From assembly GCA_013398295.1 (NCBI GenBank), contig VZSF01001063.1, positions 310,001 through 374,000 on the forward strand: 64,000 nt of DNA, given 5' to 3'. Within the stretch, counting starts at the first letter, position 1. Each line of letters begins with the position of its first letter. This document shows, in pieces, positions 50,596 to 63,055 of this stretch. The DNA comes from Chionis minor. Lineage: Eukaryota > Chordata > Aves > Charadriiformes > Chionididae. The notes beneath the pieces are model-generated. The model searched no databases. It was not told the DNA's origin and saw only the letters and a list, made by a program, of their open reading frames with translations. A program made the translations under genes and the position numbers.

Positions 50596-52090
50596 CTGCG
50601 CTTAATATGTCAGATACTGTGTCCGTATCTTATTCTCTGGGAGTCACACATGCAGCCTTTTACAGGACAGGGGTCAGAGGACCCAGACCAACAAAACACT
50701 GGATATGAATAATCCTATAGAAAAATATGTCCTCTTACCTGTTTGAGGTATGTAGGCATCAAGAGATTTTGTTACAATGGAGGTTTAGGGGCAGGTTATT
50801 AAAAGTGAGAATGTACCTAAAGATGGTACTACTAAACACATAGTTTGAACTGCCATATTTCAATTGTCTGTTGAAAGCAGTGAGAAGAATATAGATGTGT
50901 GCACCTACATGTGCTTTGAAGCATGCCCTGCTATGTCCTTCATCTGACTGCTGGGAAGCTCATGGTGACAAGGTACTGGCCACTGGAGTCATGGAGCAGA
51001 AAAGAACCGCAGAAAACTCCAATGCTGAGACAGGACTCAGGATTTGGGGTCAGGCCTGCCTTCTACTGTATTCCTCTGGCAAAAATGGAGAAAAGCATGA
51101 TCATAACATCAGAGATTTCGTCCTGTGTCTGGTGTGCTCTAAGATCCTTTTTTGAAGGAGAGGATCAACTATCCATGAGTAACTCAACATTTCAGATTTT
51201 CTCACGACTATTTTCCAGGGGACAGTAGGCATCTTTGTTAACCAGTCATAGCTGGTTGGATAAAGTATAGGTTGTGCATGGTTGAGTATTTAGTAAAAAA
51301 CTATTTTTGGTTCAAGCTTCTATAATTGCACACTTTAAATAGTAGGCATTTGTAATGAGACACCCAGGAAAAAGAAAGTGTCATTTGTGTATTGTTTCAA
51401 TTATACATTAGGCAAAATATGACCACACTAACAAGTAAAATAACTTGATAAACAAAATGTTTAAGTAATTCTTCAATGTAAAAATCTCATACTGTTGGTA
51501 TCTTTGGCCTCATAAGCATATTGTTCATACCGTTCTGTTTAAAACAATATGCATGAAGTACGTATATTCTCAAAGTAGACATTACCATGAAAGAATTCAG
51601 CTTTGATTTTCAAACATACTGATTGAAAAACGTTCATCCTTTGATAAAACAAAGCCCGCTTCACACAATTGTACAAATCTGGTTGAGCAGTAGGGTCCAG
51701 ATCAGAAAATCCACATCTGCTGCTACCTGAGCCCTTATCTGTGTGCTAGGCAACCCCTAGAACTGTGACCTCCGCTCTCAGCCTCCTTGGACTAACATAA
51801 TAAAGAATACGTGTAGACAACACACTACTCCGATGTCCAAAAATTATGTGGTTTTTTCAGATTTTTAGACTGTAGATCCTTAGAAGTTGAGCTCCGGTCT
51901 GTCCTGCCAGGTGATTTTACTGAGGTCTACCGATTGCATTGGATTTCTGTAGAGGAGACATACTTTTGCTGTGGAATAGGTGAAATTCTAAGCACAAGTT
52001 CTGCAAACAGATACAATAAGAGACTGATAATTTAACGTGAACCAAGCTCTACAGGGTTGTAGACCTGAACCCCTGTTTCTTCATAGGCTT
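50596..52090. other. AT-rich desert
   Basis: No gene is seen. Confidence 0.45.
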
Positions 52091-52116
52091 ATATAGTATT
52101 GTTCTTAATACTATAT
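52091..52116. repeat. Perfect 10-bp inverted repeat with 6-nt loop
   Basis: ATATAGTATT, GTTCTT and AATACTATAT form an exact hairpin. It is AT-rich, so a weak structure and likely incidental. Confidence 0.8.
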
Positions 52117-55100
52117 TACCTAAGGGTAATAAACAGTTGCATGGATCAAAGTGGTCTGCCCCATGTATGCAAAAATACAGACCAGAGGATATGAGTTAAT
52201 TTAGGCATTTTTCTCATTTACAGCTGCTTAGTATTAAACCACACAGTGCTGGTAACTTCTTGTTTTCTTGATCTTTTTATCCCTTCCAGGTTGGCCCCAG
52301 CTTTCTGCAAACCCCAGTCTCCCCACATAACCCTGCTGTAAAAGCTGCCTCTCCACTCCCCTGGGCTACTTTTCTCAGGATTATTAGAGATCCCCCATCA
52401 CTTCATTGTCAACAGGGCTTGAAAACCAGAAAAACCCTTTGGCATGAAGTTGTGCTGGGCTCCTGCCATCAGCTGAGCTGCAACAGCTTGGCATAAGCTC
52501 CTTTCTTACACAGCTGGGTCCTAGGCATCTTTGACCAAGGCAAAACAAACAACAACAAAAAAACAGGAAAATCTTTCCCATTCTTTAAAGAAAAGATGAT
52601 AAAGACCGCAGCTTCCCTAGCATTATAAAACTTGAGCTGGGTTGCTTGGTGAGTTAGAGCTGCTGTTTCTAGGGATGGGGCATAAGATGTGTGTGCATCG
52701 CCCTGCCTTTGTGCACAGGCATCAGGTGCACAGGTGGGCTTCCCTTTGGACTCTTGCTGAAGGACAACTCTCTTTGGAAGGGAGACGACAACGCTTGTGG
52801 TTTTTGTTGTTGTTCAAAGATAACTCCCTTCCTTCCTGGAAGAGTTCTGCCCTCAGACTCTACCCATTCTCAGATAACTGTGTTAATAAAAATGGCTGGG
52901 AAAGTTTTAAAAAAAAAAAAAAAGACAAAATGAAACCTTTTGATACCTACGAGCATGTGGGCCTTAGATGGAAAGATGTCCAATGATCTGAGGATATTCT
53001 GGACCAGACTCTATGTGAACAGCATAAGAGCTCCTCTCTTGGCCCAGTTAGGACCTGTGGCTGTTCTGTCACGCTGGGATATATATATTAGAGTCGCTTA
53101 TGTGGGTAAAGCTGTGAAAAGATGACCATTTTTTCTCTCGTTGACTTTGTTCTGGTTTGTCCTGTTCTTCAGAGATTAATAATTTTCAGGTGCTTTAGCG
53201 AGCACCATATTCCTAATCAGATGATTTTGTTGTCTTCTTTTTTTACTATTTTTATGTTTTTATTTTGGATTTTGCTTTGTGGGGGTTTTATTTTTAGCCA
53301 TAAATCACTTATTCTGTACATTCAATGTGTCTATTGACTACAGATACAGAGCAAGCCCCTTATTGCTGCCACAAATCCTTATTTACTTGCTAGGATTTGT
53401 GATGAGAGTGCCCTGCAGTACCTTGCCTATGAAAACAAATTGTTTGGGGGGTTCTGAAAGACTGTTTTATTCCTTTTTCTGTTGTTATAAGACAGGATCT
53501 AAACACCCTGTGACTTTCTCCTGACTGACATAGGAAATGCAGTATCTTTAATACACAAATTTAATGGAAAAAGATTGTCCCTTTCCCGGTAAGAAGCTGG
53601 GCTCTTGCTTGCTTATTTGGACCAACATGTTCTATTTTGAAAAGATTTATTGTGGAGGCTGCATTCTGTATAGGCAGTAGATTGCAACAGATGTGCATCT
53701 TCGCAGTATATTTCAGGCAGTGTTTTATTGTTAATATTAAAAGAAGTCTATATGTTAAAATAAGGAAAACAGACAGAAATAATATCTATTGTGTATTACT
53801 ACCATGCAGCAGACAACATGCACCGACAGGCATTATGTCTCCATTTACTGCTTACCTACTGAGGCTACCTCGTAATATCCCAATACACTGTTAGAACCAA
53901 ATTTTGTATATGGCATTGTGCTTCCAAGACTGGGAGTATTAGTATCAGTGGGGTTTGTTGTGTGCAAGTAAGATGATCTAGAGGGCTGGATTCAGCTGGG
54001 CTGCTGGCACACAGCATACAGACTGGTCTTTATATTGTTAACCTGTTAACTCTGGGCCCAGGGTTGTTTGATTTTGGTTTTCCAATGTAGTATTACCTGG
54101 TGCAAGTGGCACTAAAGAACTCGTTGTTAAGCTACACAACATGACATTTTCTATCATCATGAGTATGAAGAAGCTGAAGGGTTGCAGTTGACTGGGCAAA
54201 TAAAAGAGTCTTTTTCACACTGATTCCAGAAAAATTCTACATATAAAATTCAGTTCATCCTTTTTAGTTGGAGAAGAGATGTTTACAGTGTAATATATTT
54301 TAATTCTTCACATTATGTGTCACAGGAAATTATTTTAATTATGCAGAAAATATTTCTAGGAATACACAACTTGCTGTGAAATAGATTTGATGTTCTTGTG
54401 GCCCTACAGCTTCCACTTTTTATAAAATTTCAGTAGCTTTACTAGCCACAACATGAACTTGTGAAAATGAAATTATAAACCACAGCTTCTAATCATTTCA
54501 CCCAAATTAACTTCAAGCTATGTTCTGGGTCTTAACATTCGAAATTTGAAATTCAGTCTGTCAGTTCCAGATAAAGCAATCAACAAAGAAACAAAAAATA
54601 CATGACTTGTGAAAGCGACAAATTAAATCTAGATCTCAAATTTCAAGCATTGGATGTTCTCAGAGTTTCTAACAGTTTATAAGGGAGAATAATTCATAAA
54701 GCAACATATAAATAATGCAAATAATGAATCCATTTGAGATTTTCTCATTTCACATACAAGCATTTAATGATCACAAGTGGTAGTGCTGCAAAAAATATAC
54801 TGTGCTTGTGTATCTATATAATTTGGTGGCCCTGTAAGTCGGTACTTGCCCTCCCCCATTGTCACTGGTTTTCAGGATGCCACATTCTGCATTGGTATAA
54901 CACTCTTGTTGGAGTTGTGCCCTTGGCAGCAAAGCTGACCCTGACCAGCAGGTGAAAATCTGGTCACTAACAATCCAACCCCTAAGATTTATAACCATAG
55001 CAAAGATACCATCTTAAATATGGATAAAATAACTTGGGAAATGATGTCCTCTTAAAAACTGATCAAGCAGGCTAGTAATTCTGTACCTGTAAAACTGGGA

Positions 55101-55300
55101 CCTCTACATAAGGCTCCTGAGAGTTAATATTTCCAACCATTCATAAAGCTTCACTCAAGCTTACTGTCTGTGCACTTTGTTCCTAAATTAATTAAGTCTC
55201 AAAATTACAGCAAACATCTGATTTTACATTAACCACATCCAATTACTGCCTAGGTCAACACCGAATCAGATTCAGCTAGCGCACGCTCAGGCCCTTAATG
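52117..55300. other. AT-rich desert
   Basis: No gene is established. An A15 run lies at 52909-52923, and an ATGCAAAT octamer at 54715-54722. Open frames at 52.6-53.9 kb are AT-driven and lack domains. Confidence 0.4.
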
Positions 55301-55622
55301 ATTTTCCCCAGATCTAATTTTCAACTGGAATAGAAAAAGAAGCCCCGGACGTGGATCTTCTGGGTGTTGCCAATTCTGATGGAAAAAAGCTGGTAACAAG
55401 CGCATCCCTACAAGGACACCAGAGGAGATGCCAAAGACCTGGGGTTCCCAAGGAGGGAAGGACCGCGGGCATCAGCAGTATGTGTGACCATGGGGAAGGA
55501 GCTGCTCTATGGCGGGCGGTGGCAGACAAGTGACAAAGGGAGTCGTGTCTTCTGAGGGTACGTGGGCAGACAAAGGACGGGGATGGGTACAGGATTTGGT
55601 TCTGGAGAACGCTGGTGGAGGG

Positions 55623-55633
55623 TGACTCAGTCA
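55623..55633. promoter_or_regulatory. AP-1/NF-E2-like site
   Basis: TGACTCAGTCA contains a perfect AP-1 core (TGACTCA). It lies about 45 bases outside the CpG-dense core. Confidence 0.4.
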
Positions 55634-55669
55634 CAAGGCACATCTCTAACTGATTTGGGAACAGGTTCA

Positions 55670-55890
55670 GCCAACGTTCCCCCCCGAGAGAAACGAGCGA
55701 TGGCGAAGAGCGCGGCGGCGCGATGTCTTGCGGGCACCTTTCGGCAGCAGCTGTCTTTGCCGATGCGCTGCCGCCGGCAGAGGTGCCCCGAGGTCTGCTC
55801 GCCCCGGCGAGGGCCGGACCTTGGCCTCCGCGCTCCACTCCAGCTCGGGAAGGCGAAGCCCCTCGCTGAGCAACGGGCTGTCAGGGAAAA
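55670..55890. promoter_or_regulatory. CpG island, candidate promoter
   Basis: I count about 27 CpG dinucleotides in roughly 210 bases of GC-rich sequence, whereas the flanking kilobases are AT-rich and CpG-poor. This is the only such dense cluster in the window. In vertebrates isolated CpG islands usually mark unmethylated promoters or orphan regulatory islands. No TATA box is evident. A 174-codon minus-strand open frame (55314-55838) starts inside it and overlaps plus-strand frames; high GC explains these, and no domain is recognised. It may be the promoter of a noncoding RNA or of a gene outside the window. Confidence 0.6.
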
Positions 55891-55945
55891 TCGTCCCTTT
55901 TTTTTTTTTCTGCCGAGTGACAAATACGCTTGTCTTCTCAGGCGC

Positions 55946-55951
55946 CACGTG
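55946..55951. promoter_or_regulatory. CACGTG E-box
   Basis: GCCACGTGA, a USF/MYC/TFE-type palindromic E-box, lies just on the other side of the CpG island. Such sites are common at CpG promoters. Confidence 0.35.
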
Positions 55952-56034
55952 ATGAGACGGTAGTAAGTAACTGCGCTTCAGACCAGACGAAGGCACAACC
56001 ATTCATGATTTTCCGTTTTTTGTCACATTAATTT

Positions 56035-56048
56035 GGGGGGGGGAGGGG
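56035..56048 (+). repeat. G-rich tract
   Basis: Nine G, one A, then four G. It is a short simple tract near the CpG island. Confidence 0.85.
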
Positions 56049-56332
56049 AAGTAGGGCAGAGAAAAGGCTTTGAATCCAGACAGACATGTGTGCTTTAAAT
56101 TATGTTTTGTGAATTGAAGCAAGGCAGATGCTTCCAACAAGCACACATTTTGCTACTGTTTGCAAAGCAGACACACACTGGCACATGGTTGTAGGACATG
56201 AATTATACTTCTGTGCTTCTGATTTGGAACCACACCTGTATACCCTTAGAAATGCTAATAGAAAAAATATGAATTTAGGCACAAAGGAGAATCTAATAAG
56301 AGGAACATTTGAATGGGTAAGGAAATGTCTGT
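56049..56332. other. Noncoding stretch
   Basis: No gene is seen. Confidence 0.45.
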
Positions 56333-56352
56333 CCCCCCCCCACACCCCCCCA
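56333..56352. repeat. C-rich tract
   Basis: Nine C, ACA, seven C. It is simple sequence with potential for quadruplex formation on the minus strand. Confidence 0.85.
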
Positions 56353-59228
56353 GTCATTAGGACTGGAGGAACATGCTTATAGTAATTAGGTAAGATTGAT
56401 TTAGAGGCCGAACACCACCCACAATTTGTGTAGTCTGGGGTCAGGCAGGCAGCTGCAGAAACCGCTCAGCTAATTATGAGAATTCACTGTTCGTTAATAG
56501 AATCTCTCTCCACAAACAGCAGCTGTGTGTTTGCTCACGCAGATTATTAATTCTGGCCTTGCCTCAGCTGCAAGTTTCTGCTGCGTCGAAAGGAATCCTC
56601 TGATAGAAGTGTCAGTTATCACCCAAGCGATGCCAGGGGAGAAAGGAAAAGCAGAAAGAAAGGAGAATATCTTCTAATCACAGGTGGATAAAGATTTTTT
56701 TGCAGATACTTTCCTTTTCTGCCTCTTACTCCCAAACAATTAAATGCCAATTTTGGAACTCATTAATCTGTAGGCAACCTAGCGAGATCTAATTTATACC
56801 TGTCAGGAGCAATGGGCAGCAGCTAATACGAAAATAATTGCAATATAAGACTGCTTTCCCACTTGATAGTATGCTTGCTTTTAACAACAAACCTTTGATA
56901 TGGCAGCATCAGAACATTATAAAAGATAGTGTCTACATCAGCTCTGCAGCTAGGTGCATCCTCCTCTTAGTGACATGTTTTTAAAAAAAAAAGTGCACGC
57001 TTGTATTTTTCTCAAAAAATGAACAGAAGCAACTTAACAAATGTGGCATACGATCATTTGCAGATACAAACTTCAGCTTCTTACCAAATGAGAAAATAAG
57101 GTCAGCTTTATATGTAAGATACCATATCTTGCTACGTAGATAGATATAAAATATGTACATAAATGATCTGCTGTAAAATCAAGATTTGAGCAAATCTTGG
57201 CTCAGTCAAATTAAATGCTGAAACTCATACTCATGTTAATAAGAACAGCAATGCTTCCTAGGTTCTTAAATTTGATAACCATCTAGAATATTAGGGCTTT
57301 TTTTGGAGAGCTGAATTTCCTCTGTGTATTGTATCACTGTTCACAGGACGAACTATCTGGTATTCAGGTAGGATCCCATCCTGCAAAATTCAGAAGCATT
57401 CTCAGGAATGCTGACATATCTGTGAACAGAAGGTTCCTGTTGTGAAAGATAAAACATCCATATTGTGCATTTGGATGGAGATGTGTGGGAGGCATGCGAA
57501 ATATACCCTTCTGCACAAGTAAAGGGGAGCAAGAGCCCCATCTTTACATTGCACTGCCTCGTGAAATAGGTACATCTCGTGTTTGCTTAGACCATTTAAG
57601 TAGGCCAGGATTGAAAGGTTTTCTTTGCAGTGTTGCAGAGCTCGGCTTAATGGTGAGTGAGCACCACTGTGGGGAAACACAACTGATGCAGTGATTTATT
57701 AAGCGCTGTATTCTTGTAATAAATATAGCATACTGTTGACCCTCGCAAAATTAAACTGGTGGGCTGGTGGTAGGAAAACCAGATCCAGTTAATCCCCGGT
57801 GTATCTATGTTTATTTCAACACTGCAGCAAAGTTGCCCCAAATCCGATGTGTTTTGCTGCTTTAAATGTCGGTACTCAGAGAGAGGACAGCATGGGTCAG
57901 TAGACTGTGATAATGTGATATAAAGCCCTCTAACAAATGCTTTTGAAAAAATGTTTTTTTCCTACAAAAGCGAAATGGAAAAAGTTCTGTGTGTAAACAC
58001 TTTGGGCTTCTTTTTCACAGAAATAAATATTTCAATAATTGATTTAGGGTTTTTTGAGTATCCCTCAAAGTTTCTGTGAAAGCAAGCAAAATGTTCGTGT
58101 TCACTCATCTTTTTTCATGAGGGAAAACATTATTTTGTGGCCAGCTCTTTCTTCCTGAGTCCTAAATTTGTAATTTTTCAAAAACAAACGCAGCCTAAAT
58201 TGGCAGTTGAATTATTCCAACTTCCACTCAAATCCCTAATGTAAATATTTCATGATAAGTCTTGTAGCTACATGCAGGCCATTGCACAAGGAAATGCCTG
58301 ATCTTTCCAGGCATCTTGAGCATCCATACAAACCTGGTACTTATTAGCAAAGACCTATTAACAGAGAAGGTTACGATAACTTTTTCACTAGAAATGACCT
58401 TGCCCTATTATTTAACGTGTACCAACTTGCACATTTAAACCATTCTTTCTCGCCTTCTAAAGTAAAAGGTACTGACACCCTATTAATAGCAAAGAGGCAT
58501 CAATCCTATGAAACACAAACTGTAATTAATTTTCTGCAGCGCTTATGCACATCAGTGTGATTACTGTTGGTAAGTATTCAGGGATCAGTAATGACCACTC
58601 TGAACTTGTGAAAGTAATTTGTGTGAGTGAAGGAATAGCTGCAATAGATTTGAACGCTTTTTCTATTACTGAATGTTTGTCATTCATCTTACACTAAGAG
58701 TTTCCTTAGGAGATTTGCAGGTGTATAAAACATCTAAGTTAGGTCTGACTGTGAATTTAATGTGTGTCAGAACACCTACCCTCTGGGATAAACCATGGGT
58801 TTGGGGCAACAAACTCGTTTAGTTACGTTAAGACGGGAAAAGAGAACATGGGATTTGAATAAGTACAATAAGAACTGAAAAAATAGCAAATTTTCTGATT
58901 TTTTTTTTCTTGCATTGAGATAAATTACACACTTAAATCGGATTTTTGTAATGATTTGCAAGTTAATTTTTTTTAAGTCAGCATTGAAAGGGGGTCTACA
59001 TGGTGACTAGTTTTATACATTTAAAGGACTGGGAACATTGCATAGTTTAGTCAAGTGTTCTTCACCGTGAACTTACAGATGGAAGAGTAAAATAAAAAAT
59101 TCTTGTACTGACAAGCAGCTGTTTCAGAATCCTGACCAAAAAGTTAAAACATCGAGACTTAAAAAAAAAAAATAAAGGCTTCACAGGTCTAATGCAGTAA
59201 CAGAATGATAAAATCATTTAGCTTGTAG
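56353..59228. other. AT-rich stretch with a TAAT-rich part
   Basis: No gene is seen. The part 56460-56640 has several homeodomain-type cores ('agctaattatgagaattc', 'cagattattaattctgg') and looks like possible regulatory sequence. An A11 run lies at 59161-59171. Confidence 0.35.
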
Positions 59229-59250
59229 GTTGCCATTCCGTTGCCATTCC
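59229..59250. repeat. Tandem duplication of an 11-mer
   Basis: GTTGCCATTCC occurs twice in direct succession. It is a small local duplication. Confidence 0.9.
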
Positions 59251-59873
59251 TGTGAGGTTTTTCTTTATCATAGGTCAGAAATCCAGCTGCTGTTCATGGT
59301 TTTGGGTTTATGAACACTATCAACATCTTACACCTTGACCTTTGATTTTCCAATTTTTGTTCTTTATTTATAATTTTATTCTTTGAATTCCATTCATCCT
59401 CTACTTAGAAATCAGATTTGACAAGAAGACCATGTTAATTTTGGTTAACGGATATACTTATAAAAAACATCCCAGAAGACTTCAAAAGGTTTACTAAGAA
59501 AGCTGTCTATACATTGAAAAGTCACAAAATCATTCAGCATTTTTTGGTTTGAGTTCTTATAAACGTCCTCCAGTGACAAACTGCTGCTGCTGCTCAGAGA
59601 CAGTTGAGTTTGCCTTAGTTGATGATATACAGCTTAGTGTCCAAGGCCAGTTTCGTTTAACGGTACGGGAATCTAAACTCTCACGTGGCTGCAGTCAGTT
59701 CTGCCGGTCCCAGCCGCACCGGACCAGCTCTGTGGGATACCCTCATGCTACAAAACCAGCCAAATGAACCAGAACTATAAGCACTACTGACCCCCTCGGA
59801 GACCAGCCAAAAAGATGGATGTCCAGAGCTGGGTCCGCTTTAGCCTTTTCACGTATTGTTTTTTCTCTTTCAG
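59251..59873. other. Noncoding stretch
   Basis: No gene is seen before the candidate exon that follows. Confidence 0.4.
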
Positions 59874-59960
59874 ACTTTCTTTTCCACCACAGCGTTCGCT
59901 GATGGATTTGTGGGCTTGTGCAAAAAATTCCTTCTACTGCAGCATAAGAGAGGCTGGGAG
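59874..59960 (+). CDS. Candidate internal exon, unrecognised
   Basis: An excellent acceptor (a T-rich tract ending TTTTTTCTCTTTCAG at 59873) and a good donor (GGGAG followed by GTAGGA at 59961) enclose 87 bp. It is open in phase 0-0 for 29 codons, starting TFFSTTAFADGFVGLCKKFL. No family is recognised, and the frame also continues beyond the donor, so openness alone says little. A nearby CpG island lies 4 kb upstream on the same strand and could in principle supply a first exon. It may equally be a noncoding-RNA exon or a cryptic splice pair. Confidence 0.25.
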
Positions 59961-61250
59961 GTAGGATCTGTTGCTGGGCCAAGCACCCCCTCCCAGCCTG
60001 CCCTTTCCTGCAAACACGAATGTTGTTTATTTTTGCCAAGGGACATTTGCGGGCACAGACCACAGCACATCTCTCGCAATCCGGTTGCTGGATTGGTCCC
60101 CAAAGTGGCTTTGGCCCAGGCCAGTGAGGGCTTGTCCGCATGGACTCTGACAGCAATGTATATTTTGTAGACAAAGTCTCTTTTCTAACATCCAGATCTC
60201 TCTCTTCCAGGGCTCGGACTTGCAGTGGTTTGTACTGTAGCTTAGCTTCCCTCCCTGAGGATTCCTTCTCCTTTCTCCTTGCATACCTTCCAACGCAGCT
60301 CTCCGTACTTCTCTATTAAAGTCCATCTTGCTAGTGAATTGAACAATACCTTGCTTTCCTACACAAGACCAAACTAGTCAACGTATAGCACTATTTAGCA
60401 GTTTTTGAAAGATTTCTAAGCAAGTGCTTACAGTCACACCAGGGCGGAGTGGGAACAGCTTGAGTTGTTTGGGAGAGGGAGCAGGTAGCCAAGAGTTCCT
60501 CTTTCAGCTCACATTTCTGTGACTTTGAAGTCGAAAGTTTAATGACTCTTTTTCTACAGCCTTGAAACGTTCCAACAACATATCACTGAGTTTTATCATC
60601 ACCACTCCCATTTAGATGGTCAGGGATTTGAAATGGCTGCTATTACATGGTTTGCAGCTTTTGTGCCAACTTCTAAACACTGAAATATCTGTTTGTGCAG
60701 TAGTTACTATATATCACTATTACATGGCTTTAAATGTACGTGAGATATTTTTCCCAATAGGAACTTATGTAAACAAGTCTAAGAACATACCATCCTTTAA
60801 ATTGTAAAAAAGAGAGAAATGCTGCTGAATTATGATGCTCTGGTTTTCCAATTATATCAATATTTTTATCAAGTGGTCAAAACTGAAAAGTTTGCAGAAA
60901 ACCTAAGCTCTTCTATCATTAACATGTTGTGCAATTTCAACATAATTAATTCCTATTGAAAAGACACTGTGAAATAGAAACTGTGTTTACCACTTCACCA
61001 TTTAATCCTTCTCTAATTCCATTGCAGTACTGCTGCAACTTTGTCAAAGTTACTCCTTCCCTTAGTTTCATTTACACTTACAAGTATTTTTACTTAGTGT
61101 GGGTTTTCTAATACCAGCATTTGTTGTTTGTGCATCAGGTTGCCAAGCCCTTTATACAACGTGAATAATTTCAAGATTATAATGATATACCCTGAAATAA
61201 ATTATTTAATATATTTCTTAAAAAAGGAAGTAAAGGAACTCTTCTGGGTA
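59961..61250. other. Noncoding stretch
   Basis: The part 59961-60330 opens frames on both strands (up to 143 codons on the minus strand, 59743-60174), without recognisable domains. The remainder is AT-rich desert. Confidence 0.4.
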
Positions 61251-61640
61251 ATTGGTGTGCAGTAAGCCACAGCACCAGTTGTATATTCATTTTTCTCCAA
61301 TGTATGCAATTATCCACTCAGCCTGTATCCATTTATATTATTTTTCTTCCTAAGCTGGAAGTATATAAAGCCATTAGAAAATAATCCAAAGAATTCTATT
61401 TGCTGAATAAATTTTAATTTGCATGGCACCAGGAATTTTTTATTAATGGGAAATAAATTATTGCAATCTTATGGAAGGCGACAAGTTAATAGCTTTGTGA
61501 AAAGTAATGGAGAGAAAATGATCTTGAAAAGGTCAGGTCTCCTGTCACAATGTCTTTATGCACAATTAAAACAAGTCAAGAAAGTGGCTATATAATCAGG
61601 ACCATGAATATGCATTATATCCTAATGAGAGTGTGAAGAT
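61250..61640. promoter_or_regulatory. Regulatory-looking AT-rich segment with octamer
   Basis: It contains an ATTTGCAT POU octamer (61417-61424) with adjacent TTAAT/AATTTTAA cores and further TAAT-type cores to 61580, in unique sequence. The look is that of a conserved noncoding element; this is not proven. Confidence 0.25.
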
Positions 61641-62414
61641 GGAGATGGGTTAGTGCTAAAGTCATGGTGAGGTGGTGACATAAAAATGGTAATTTGTGAT
61701 GTAGTATTTAACTACGTGCTTCTGTTTCCTTTGGGAGAATTAACTCATTGCTACCTGGCTATTCATTATCTTGCTTTTACCAGGATACTAAGTGAGAAGA
61801 GACTTCTCTGCAGGAGCACATGTACACATAGGATGTGATTTACACTTAGATAAAGACTCACCCTATAGTTATGATTGTAAATCACAAAATATCTCTCTGA
61901 TATCACTGCAAGAACTCCAGAACATTTGTTACCATTGCATTTTTAATTATAGAAGCTGAAAGGCATTTTCACATCACATCGCAGGTTTAATATGTCCTGG
62001 CTCAACCTTTCTAAAAATATTTTATTTCGTAAGGTACCCCTGTGCCAGGGAGGCTCTTCCCACACCTCGGAGCGGGAGCTGTCGTAACCCTCCATGGCTC
62101 TGGCAGCATCCGTGCATGAAGACATTCTGCCCCTCCACATGCATGTTTTATACCAATCCCCTCCGCTCCCTTTCAAAAAGAAGAGATGGGACTTCACAAA
62201 AGTAGAAGAGGAGGGTCATGCCTGCCTTTGTGACTAAAGCCCAGTTCCTGTTGGGAAACCTGTTCTGAAATATGCCTCACTAGAAATAAGCATCTACAAG
62301 AAGAAATTAACTTGCCTTCTTAAGCGCTGAATTTCCTCCAGTGACGCTAATGGGTGCTACCGAGTCATGGCGACTATTCCACGTTGTAATTGAAAATCAG
62401 TATGAACATTCTGA
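61641..62414. other. Noncoding stretch
   Basis: No gene is seen. The minus-strand frame at 61943-62197 shows no domain. Confidence 0.45.
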
Positions 62415-62451
62415 TTCAGTGATCATTTAATAAAAGATAATGGTCACTGAA
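62415..62451. repeat. Near-perfect 13-bp inverted repeat
   Basis: TTCAGTGATCATT (62415-62427) pairs with AATGGTCACTGAA (62439-62451) with one mismatch and an 11-base loop. The arms are flanked by two direct TTCTGATT copies outside the hairpin. Confidence 0.8.
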
Positions 62452-62984
62452 CAATGATTCTGATTAGTTAATGGCGACTTAAAGGTTTATAACACCTCTC
62501 ACAGCACTGCTTATTTGGGTATGCTATTAGAAGTTACTCCCTAAGAGCTTGGTTTATGTTCAAAAATAGGAATAACTAGGGGGGGAAGCAGATGCAGCTG
62601 GCATCCTATAATGCTCTGTTTGGGTGGCAGAGTCGTATTCAGTCCGTGCTCATTAGATTTCCATAGATGGGCATTCAGCCTGTAGCTCTTCCCATATATT
62701 GGCTCACTTACTCTATACTTTTCTTGTTTGCTGCTTGCTTCCTTGCACATCATACTATAGCTTTCTTAACTATGTAATCTTCAGATATTATAAATGAAAA
62801 TAGAATTATGTGCTTTTGTGCTGAAATGATTGTCGGAATTTTTTTTCTATTTTTTGGTGTTACAGGAACAAGCTTCAAAACTTACACAATGAGCAGAAAA
62901 TGGGCTATATATGTCTTTTACACTTTCATGTCCTGTCTAGTCACCAGCGGTTGGTGAATTAAGGAGCTGGACCTGTCACTGGAC
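62452..62984. other. Noncoding stretch
   Basis: No gene is seen. Confidence 0.45.
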
Positions 62985-63055
62985 CTGACACCCTCTTTGG
63001 CCTTGAGCAGGCTTCAGCGTCTCCCTGTCCCCAGCTCTCCCGTCTGTCAGAAACC
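62985..63055 (+). repeat. MIR/CORE-SINE-like core remnant
   Basis: 'tttggccttgagcaggctt' then 'cgtctccctgtccccagc' then 'ctcccgtctgtcagaaa' follows the MIR core order 'tgaccttgggcaagtcac', 'cctctctgtgcctcag', 'tttccccatctgtaaaa'. It is very diverged. Confidence 0.4.

Noticed and set aside
55314..55838. 174-codon minus-strand open frame at the CpG island
   Set aside because: High GC suppresses stop codons there. Overlapping frames exist on the other strand and the peptide is Ser/Pro/Arg-rich without any family resemblance.
59743..60174. 143-codon minus-strand frame
   Set aside because: It overlaps plus-strand frames and the better plus-strand splice pair, and shows no domain.
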